Below are positions 57,701-64,000 of a stretch of 64,000 bases of DNA, one piece after another; the first letter of the stretch is position 1; every line of letters starts with the position of its first letter. The DNA is taken from the NCBI RefSeq assembly GCF_027172205.1, contig NC_070613.1, positions 27,058,001 to 27,122,000 on the forward strand, read 5' to 3'. Source of the DNA: Podarcis raffonei (Eukaryota; Chordata; Lepidosauria; Squamata; Lacertidae). The notes below the pieces were generated by a model. The model saw only the letters and a program-made list of their open reading frames with translations. It was not told where the DNA came from and ran no database searches. Made by a program: the position numbers and the translations under genes.

Positions 57701-60368
57701 GGCCAGTATGACTAAGCAGCGCACGGAAATGCCGTTTACCTTCCTGCCGGAGCGGTACCTATTTATCTACTTGCACTTGATGTGCTTTCGAACTGCTAGG
57801 TGGGCAGGAGCTGGGACTGAGCAACGGGAGCTCACCCTGTTGCGAGGATTTGAACTGCCGACCTTCTGATCCGCAAGTGCTCTGTGGTTTTAGACCACAG
57901 CACCACCCGCATCCATTAGTAGCCTTATCCCCCTGCAAATCTGAAGCCATTCAAGCCAGTTACTGTCACTATATCTTGCAGCAGCTGCTTGCCATAGTTT
58001 AGCCATGTACTAGATGAAAAGAATGTCCTTTTATCTGTCTTGAATGTTCTAACATTCAGTTTTGTTGAATGGACCCCGGGTTCTACTATTATGAGTTCTC
58101 TATCCAATTCCTCAATACCATGCATTGTTTTATGCTAAATAAATAATCAATAAATTCAGATATATCATATTATATCCCCCTTTACTTACCTTTCTCTAAA
58201 CTAAAGCGCCCCAACATACTGTAGCCTTCTCAATATACTGGAATATTGCTGACAGAATATACAGAATAGCGCTTAAATAAAAATGTTACTAAACTGTCAA
58301 CAGTAAGAAATAAAAAATGTAAAACTGAGGTTGGGAAGAATATGAGCATAGTAAAGAGCAGGAGCTTTTTCTCCCTTTCACCCTCTTTCTTCATTGCATT
58401 CAGTGGGCATCTACCCATCTGATGCATGCTGTAGAAGTCTGCTACATGTGTGGATCTGGAGCATTTATGTTTTAACTTTTAAAATATCCTGTGTTTATGT
58501 TACGTATAGGCCACTCATTTTATTTTTAAAGATTTCCGGTGATATATCGCCACCCTGGACTCTTTTGGGAGGAAAGGTGGGATATAAATTCAATAACAAA
58601 CAAATCCCCAACAACCCAGGCTTCCTTGCTTGATGGTCAAAAACAACCATTGGTCATGTTGCCTGGGCTGGTGCACAATCTAGTAAGAAAGACTACATAA
58701 AAATGAGCATAAGAAACGGAAAGGAGAGAACGAAGAAGTAAAAGTCAGTGCTTAGAGGCTTGCACACTAATGCCTAGCAGCAGCTTAAGCTCCCTATTAA
58801 TACAGTGTTTGTTTTTATTCTCCATCCTGAGTTTGCCGAGCATCACTTCTCTACCATTCATGCCTGCAGTTCATGCATGCAGCCGCTCTTCAAGACTGAT
58901 GACCTATGCTATCCATAGCTTGGTCATTCTTCCACGGCTGAATAAAGGGTTTCCTAAAAAGTGTGTTAAAAAGGCACCGGGAAGTCTTTCTTTTAATTTC
59001 TGCAGGTTGTTGTGCCAAACAACCGAGAACTCTAAGTAGAGGACTAGAGCAGAAGCTACTTGCCACTCAAACCCAATTTTTAAAACACTATACTGACTTA
59101 ACTAGGGGAAACAAATAGAATTAGGATTTTAAAATATGTATCATAAAATAAAGTCCCATTTCGACTACAAGTGTATCAAGCAGCGGACCACTGCAGTGCC
59201 AAAGGTGATTAATTTAATTTAATTTAATTTAATTATTAAAAGTGTATCCTGCCCTTTCTCCCAAAGGAGCCCAGAATTTCTATTATTCAATAGGAGCAAT
59301 CCTCCGTAAACTGTCCCAAGACTGGGTACTCCAGTGCCAGTTGCTGCAGTGGTACAAACTATTATCTACACATAAAGCAGTGATGGGGAACCTGTGGCCT
59401 TCCAGATGTACTTGGACTCTTCACTTTCCCAACCCCTGACTACTGGTCAGGCTGGCTAGGACTGATAGGAACTGGAGTCCAGCAACTTCTGGATGGCCGG
59501 AAGTTTCTCATCCCTTACATAATGTATACATAAGGAGACGGCCTGGCTACAAGGGATGAAGGACCAGCCAGTATGCAACCATCCATCTACCCATCATTGC
59601 AGGCAAATTGGCTCACATCAATTTAAGTGTGGAGACGGGGGAATTGCCTTCAGGTTTACAATCTAAAAAGGCAAGGAACACAAGGTAAGGAGAATGGATG
59701 GGAAAGGAAGAGAAAGGAGACCACATCACAGCTATGCCATAGTATGAAACAAAAGCAAAGAGATTTGATGGATGATCCAGTGCTGCCTCTACATAGCAGG
59801 TTAGGGTACACCTAGAAAAGAAATACACTGTACAAAAATTCCTGAAATTGTAAGGCACTAGGGGGAAGCCTTGCCACTTTCTGAATTTAAAAAGCAAGAA
59901 GACTCAATACAATTGTAGGATGAACATTTGATTCCAAAATTGTGGCACTTCTCATGGAACGCTGACTGCTCATGGAAGTCTCATGGAAGAGACTGCTAAC
60001 ATGTTTGTTCTTAAAAAAATGAAATAATAGAATTTCACTAAGTGGGGAGGGGGATTTGCATTGCTGTCACCAACATCATTAAAGGCAATAGCCAACAGAC
60101 GCTGGTGACATTCCTGTAGTGACATTCTATAGAGCAGTCAATCTGAAGAAAGGGATTTGCCCCTCCTATAAAAAAGGCATATCTAGTGCTTGGAAAGTAA
60201 GATAGAAGTTTTATTTAGAAGGGCAGTATCTGGACTCAGCAACAGATGAATGATTCCTGTGCACTTATTGCACTAAAAATTAATTATGTGAAAAAAATGC
60301 AGGAAGCTATTACTTACTCAAAGATTTTTCCTAGCTGATCAACATCCGAGTTTCCACGAAAAAGAGCC
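51629..60368 (-). CDS. CDK6: CDK6, cyclin D-dependent kinase (last three coding exons)
   Basis: CDK6 with D-type cyclins phosphorylates RB in G1. The last coding exons are 60318-60368 (51 bp), 52412-52547 (136 bp) and 51629-51775 (147 bp with TAA). Phases agree and all sites are GT-AG. They encode the end of the kinase C-lobe: ALFRGNSDVDQLGKIFD, then AIGLPKEEDWPSDVALPRNA, FVTDIDELGKDLLL, KCLAFNPTKRISAYDALSHP and YFHDLEKCKENTDSDL. FRG.SDVDQLGKI and ISAYDALSHPYF distinguish CDK6 from CDK4. The tail ends SSLQNSTEMTTP, where human CDK6 as I recall ends NTSELNTA. ATP-binding and catalytic residues lie off the right edge. Confidence 0.96.
52114..52332. mobile_element. Tigger/pogo-like MITE, right end eroded
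   Basis: TA plus CAGTGCTACCTCGGGTTACA opens it, followed by TCAGGTTACAGACTCCGCTA and repeated GGTTAAGAAC units as in 24876-25115. The expected right terminus is degraded to CTTAACCTGAGATATAAAGC. It lies in the last CDK6 intron. Confidence 0.8.
54621..54714. repeat. (ATTC)n-(CT)n-(CA)n compound microsatellite
   Basis: About six ATTC units, twenty CT units and fifteen CA units follow one another without a break. Open frames through it are artefacts. Confidence 0.97.
57310..57420. mobile_element. hAT-like palindromic MITE
   Basis: GGTGTAGGGAACCTTTGGCT starts it, and ACAACTCCCATCACCCCTGG pairs with GGGCTGACGGGAGTTGTAGT. It is the same broad family as 59380-59515. Confidence 0.65.
57421..58140 (+). 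mobile_element. Old LINE 3'-UTR-type repeat split by a SINE
   Basis: The left part has AAATCTAGCCATCATGACCA. The right part has TAGCCTTATCCCCCTGCAAA, GAATGTCCTTTTATCTGTCT and a CCCCGGGTTCTACTATTATG block, which is the order known for L2/CR1-like 3'UTRs in squamates. The SINE at 57581-57914 divides it. Confidence 0.55.
57581..57914 (-). mobile_element. Sauria-type SINE, full length, with target duplication
   Basis: The plus strand shows the reversed structure ending with GCACCACCCGC (the 5' end on the minus strand). ATTGGTAGCCTTA (57568-57580) and ATTAGTAGCCTTA (57915-57927) are a 13-bp duplication with one difference. The insertion is in an older LINE piece. Confidence 0.9.
59380..59515. mobile_element. 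hAT-like palindromic MITE
   Basis: GTGATGGGGAACCTGTGGCC on the left and GGAAGTTTCTCATCCCTTAC on the right mirror each other. The core is CAACCCCTGACTACTGGTCA with a mirrored GATAGGAACTGGAGTCC. Confidence 0.65.
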
Positions 60369-62056
60369 CTGAAAAGAAAAACAGAAACACCTTCTGTAAT
60401 TGAAGTAATTTTTTTAAACATCCTTCATCTAGCTTTCCTATGTATTTCCCAGTCTTGGCTGCTTTAGCTTCTTCAGTGTCTGACGAACCAAAAGAATACA
60501 TTTTGAAATCCATCCAACATATGCTAGCTGTGGGGTTTGTTGGACCCTTCTGACAGTTCAGTTGCTTCCCACCACTTGGAGATTGTAAAAATCAATGCTC
60601 ACTGAGAGAGAAAAAGCTGGTTGTTAGAATCCACTCTTCCCAAACCATTTCCAACATAGGTAATATTTTTCTCCCAAGTGAGAGCTGAAAAGTCTTTTTA
60701 AAAAGAAGCTCTATGTGTGTCTCATAAGACTAAAACAAATGCTTTGGGTTTAATAGTGCCACTGACAGCAACTCCGTAAGTTGTGCATTTGAAATGAGTA
60801 GAGCTACATTCCATGTACAAGCCAATGTCAGGGCTATTCCTTATCCAAACAATAGAAACAAAATTAATTGTGAATATGAGGAACCTATTTATGTCTTCTG
60901 CAACAAGGAAGCCACATGCATTAAAGGTAGAAAGCCTATTTTTGCAAGCCTTATACTTAGTTCCTTAAGAATGACTCATCCTGAGCCAGGCATGAGTATC
61001 AAAGCATTTTCAACAGATTAACTCATTGGAAACCACCTCACAGCATGACAAAATCCACCAAGTATGTACAATAGGAAAGGGAAACTAGTGTTTAGGAGAA
61101 AAACAAGACCTCCCATTTCTAATCCAAATACACTACGGAGAGCCACGTGGGACCCTCTAGAACTGCCAATACAGCAGCCTCAAATTCTGGGCTGGAAGCC
61201 AGACATGAAAACCAAGAGAAATAACTTCCAAACACAAATATCTGGATTCTGTCATTGTTAGTACAGTATAGCCAGCTAAGATGGTAGCTGCCTCTCGTGA
61301 TGTTCTTACTTTCTCCACAATCCAGCATCAAATATTTTCGAAAGAGCGTTGCAAATTCACTCATATCACCCAATTAAAATGTCTGCTTGTGGTCGTCAAC
61401 CTTCCAATATTTTTGTCACCTTCAAGGAAATGACAGGAACTCCATAACAGCAATCTTTTTTTTTTTAACCCACCACAGTCCAATGACTATGTAAGCAACT
61501 CACTACAGAATTGGAAGATGGAAGAATTTATAACATTTTTATTGAGGAACAACTGCTTTAATTTGCCAAGATGTGTGTGGTTCTATTCTGTGGTCTGTAA
61601 AAAAACAACAACCATGTTACTAGGAGGGTGAATTAGACAGGCAGCAGTGGGGTTGGCTTTTCTCTATTTTTATTTTCCCCTCCCTCCGTGAACAGCTGTC
61701 TGATCTGGATATTCTCACCCCAGGACCAGAGGTCTCAATACTGCTTGCCTTGGTTCCTGGCCCACCGCCAGACACCCTGCCAATCACCCCCCAGGGCCAC
61801 AGGATTAGAGGAGGTGACACTCCAGGCAGGAGCTTCAATGCCACCAGCAAAGTTCTCAACTAGCTACTTGAGAGGTGAGAGAAGCATGTGTAAGTCAAGT
61901 CCTGACAAAGAACCAGGAAGGGGTGGAACCTCCAGCTCCTCTGATAAGCTCTCAGTCTGAACAGGTTTATTACTGAAGCAACAGCTCCAAGCTCAACCTT
62001 CCTGAACTGTGGAAACCAACAGCAACACAATGAGGAATGATGGTAATATGACAACT

Positions 62057-62515
62057 GAAACAAACCAAACCAAACCAAACCGACTGTATGGGATTGGCCT
62101 AAATGACTGGCAGAATACGTGACCAGGGAGAAGAGTCGGCGGAAGAAGACTGGAAGAAATTTAAGGACTATTTACAGAAATATTGTAAAATTAAAGAATG
62201 TTGAATGATGTTGGATTGAAATTAAGGGGTTTCCAGCTGCAATGTTTTGAGATAAGGATTTGCTGAGTAAATTGAATTGGAATACAAGAAGGGGAGGTAT
62301 GAGGAGGTCAGGGAAATATGTCATTGAAAATTAAGTATTGTGAACTGTATTGAACTTTTTTGCTTTTTTCTTTTTGTTTGTATAAAATTGGAAACTTAAT
62401 AAATATCTTTATAAAAAAAAACACAAACCAAACCAGACCAGACCAGACCAGAACAGACCAGAACAGAACAGAACAGAACAGAACAGAACAAAACAAAACA
62501 ACAAAACACAGTTTT
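62057..62515. repeat. (AAACC)n / (CCAGA)n-type pentanucleotide repeat, interrupted
   Basis: AAACC units at 62057-62081 stop abruptly and resume at about 62422, then grade into CCAGA, ACAGA and AAACA units to about 62515. The L1-like fragment fills the gap. Confidence 0.85.
62090..62421 (+). mobile_element. L1-like LINE 3' end with poly(A)
   Basis: A short frame encodes DQGEESAEEDWKKFKDYLQK and ends YCKIKEC followed by a stop, like the ORF2 end of squamate L1. About 200 bp of 3'UTR follow, with AATAAATATCTTTAT directly before an A run (62411-62420). It is strongly 5'-truncated. The left limit is uncertain by about 20 bp. Confidence 0.65.
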
Positions 62516-62556
62516 CTTAACTAGCTCTGAGGAAGACATCTTTGGGATCAGCTGCT

Positions 62557-62640
62557 ACCTGACCTTAAACTGGTAATGCCTAGAATTGAACCTGGAACAC
62601 TGCATGCAAAGCATGGGCTCTACCATTGAGCTATGGCCCC
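62557..62640 (-). mobile_element. tRNA-derived SINE head fragment
   Basis: Reverse-strand GGGCCATAGCTCAATGGTAG, with GCATGCAGTGTTCCAGG and a B-box-like TTCAATTCTAGG, is the 5' part of the family at 45024. It is not a functional tRNA gene: the anticodon arm and acceptor pairing are not tRNA-like. Confidence 0.65.
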
Positions 62641-63725
62641 CCTCTACTGGATTAGTCTAGCCTCCATAAAAACAGTGTTAAAATTGAATATTTAAAACTG
62701 AAACCTCCCATTATGGGGAGGAACCACCAAGCAGAAACAGATGTACCAGACAAGGGGAAATCATATTTTCCCAGCAAACTGCAGCTTATATCCTGGGAAC
62801 ATGTGATTTCCCTAGAACTGATACGCTTACTGAATGCGGGTGTCTGGATCTTCCACAAAATTAAATAATGACAGCACAATGTCAAATACCCTAGTTTGCT
62901 TTCCAGTAGTAGGTCTTTGTGTTTTGACCCCAGGGAGTCCAAATGGCAGGCAAGGAACTAGCAGATGTCACAGCCCCAAAGTGAGATAATCTCACAAAAT
63001 CCCTCTCTAATGTTGCTTGGGCTCTCCTCAGTTCTGTTTTTGTGCTGTACACAAAAATGCAAAAAATGCAAAAGTTGGAAAGCACCCGGCAGAATACCTG
63101 TAAATAATAATTGGCTGAAATGTGAGGGATTGCTTTGAAAATAAAATCCTCAATATTTTCAGCATCTTGAGATACAGCCTCGTTTTTACAGCTCTAAACC
63201 AACCATGGGGAAATTTTTTCACAAGCCACAGCTGACAGCACTGCATAATTTGGACCCACTTTGAGTTACCTACTTCTAGTCAAATGCAAGCTCCTGTAAT
63301 GAGCTCTGCTTGGCTCCTGGCTGTCTCTCTGTGAGCATGAAACTTCTCAGTGTGGTCAGATACTTCTTCCTCTTCTTTCCTTTCAGTTACTATGTCTGTG
63401 CAAGTTGATGTGAGACACAGTGCAGGAGGAAGTTCATCTGAATGTCGCTATTAAGCATGATTACAAGCAAACGTTATTTCCTTACCAAAAATAAAAAAGA
63501 ATGACTCGGCCACAGCTAGATGGGGGAAAATTTCTATTGAATGTGTGCTTACTTCTAGAAATAGGCCTACCATTTTGTAGGTGTCAATATGAGTTTAATC
63601 TGAAATGGCACAAAAAATTACCACAACATCCAGCACACTGAAATGGCAGGAATCTGATAGTGTTAAGTTTGCATCTGAGCCCAATGTGACCAAGTCCAAT
63701 TGCAGTAGAGCACAAAACTGGAAAG

Positions 63726-63885
63726 TATCATAGAATTACGGTTAGAAGAGACCCCCAAGGATACAACCCCTTGCAATGCAGGAATCACAACTGAAGAATC
63801 CCTGGCAGGTGGTCATTCAACCTCTGTTTAAAAACCACTAATGAAGTTCACCACTCCACCACCTCCCAAGCTGGTTTCTTGCTTC
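63726..63885 (-). mobile_element. CR1-like LINE 3' end
   Basis: The plus strand starts ATCATAGAATTACGGTTAGA and contains CCCTTGCAATGCAGGAATCA and AACCTCTGTTTAAAAACCAC, which is the reverse complement of a CR1 3' end with its TTCTATGAT terminus. Confidence 0.8.
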
Positions 63886-64000
63886 TAATGTCTTTAAAGA
63901 TTTTTGGTTTTGGTGGTGGTTATGTTTTCAGTGATGTGCTTCCAAAAGTCAAATGAACAAGGCCTGCTAACCAAATCCCAGTAGGTAAATTTCCTTGGCA

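Larger units (their letters stand above)
52548..60317 (-). other. CDK6 intron before the penultimate coding exon
   Basis: This 7.8-kb intron contains a compound microsatellite (54621-54714), a hAT-like MITE (57310-57420), a Sauria SINE nested in an old LINE piece (57421-58140) and another hAT-like MITE (59380-59515). Short (TTTAA)n DNA is present at about 59211-59234. No other exon is seen. Confidence 0.7.
60369..64000 (-). other. CDK6 intron running off the right edge
   Basis: No further CDK6 exon is recognised up to 64000. The stretch has an L1-like 3' end within a microsatellite (62057-62515), a tRNA-type SINE head (62557-62640) and a CR1 tail (63726-63885). The rest shows nothing I can name. 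Confidence 0.6.

Noticed and set aside
62557-62640. Functional tRNA gene
   Set aside because: The A/B-box-like sequence belongs to a SINE head. The acceptor stem and anticodon arm do not fold as a tRNA.

Overview
The window is vertebrate nuclear DNA, almost certainly from a squamate reptile (a lizard is most likely). Short exons with consensus splice sites sit in large introns and encode clear orthologues of vertebrate proteins. The interspersed repeats are those typical of squamates: tRNA-derived SINEs of the Sauria type, a BovB LINE end, CR1 tails, Tigger-like MITEs and hAT MITEs. I recognise no bacterial features, CRISPR array, rRNA or functional tRNA gene, and no retroviral element.

Layout from left to right. 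(1) PEX1 (minus strand): coding exons 1-5 at 1187-5739; the two AAA ATPase domains lie off the left edge. (2) RBM48 (plus): all five coding exons at 6069-11216. It shares a 329-bp CpG-rich divergent promoter with PEX1. (3) A calaxin (CLXN/EFCAB1)-type EF-hand gene (minus): five coding exons at 13155-19240, convergent with RBM48. Its last short coding exon was not found. (4) FAM133B (minus): all eleven coding exons at 23587-35756. (5) CDK6 (minus): the last three coding exons at 51629-60368; the kinase N-lobe and 5' end lie off the right edge. The 36-51.6 kb stretch has no coding exon that I can support. It probably holds the long CDK6 3'UTR plus repeats.

The order PEX1-RBM48-FAM133B-CDK6 is the conserved block of human 7q21. 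The extra member is the calaxin gene, which in human lies on chromosome 8 (from memory). It keeps three canonical EF-hand loops, an exon structure that accounts for 192 of about 211 residues, and a perfect RFX X-box about 50 bp upstream of its start codon. That site fits a motile-cilium gene. One of its introns uses a GC donor.

The genes do not form a pathway: PEX1 is peroxisome import machinery, RBM48 is a minor-spliceosome factor, calaxin docks outer dynein arms, FAM133B is a basic/serine-rich nuclear protein of unknown role, and CDK6 is a G1 cell-cycle kinase. Among non-coding features the most notable are a 236-bp near-perfect inverted repeat whose arms extend past the ends of a hAT MITE, a BovB ORF2 end with a long open frame nested in a palindromic MITE, an L1 end that splits a microsatellite, and a tail-less SINE with a perfect 13-bp target-site duplication.
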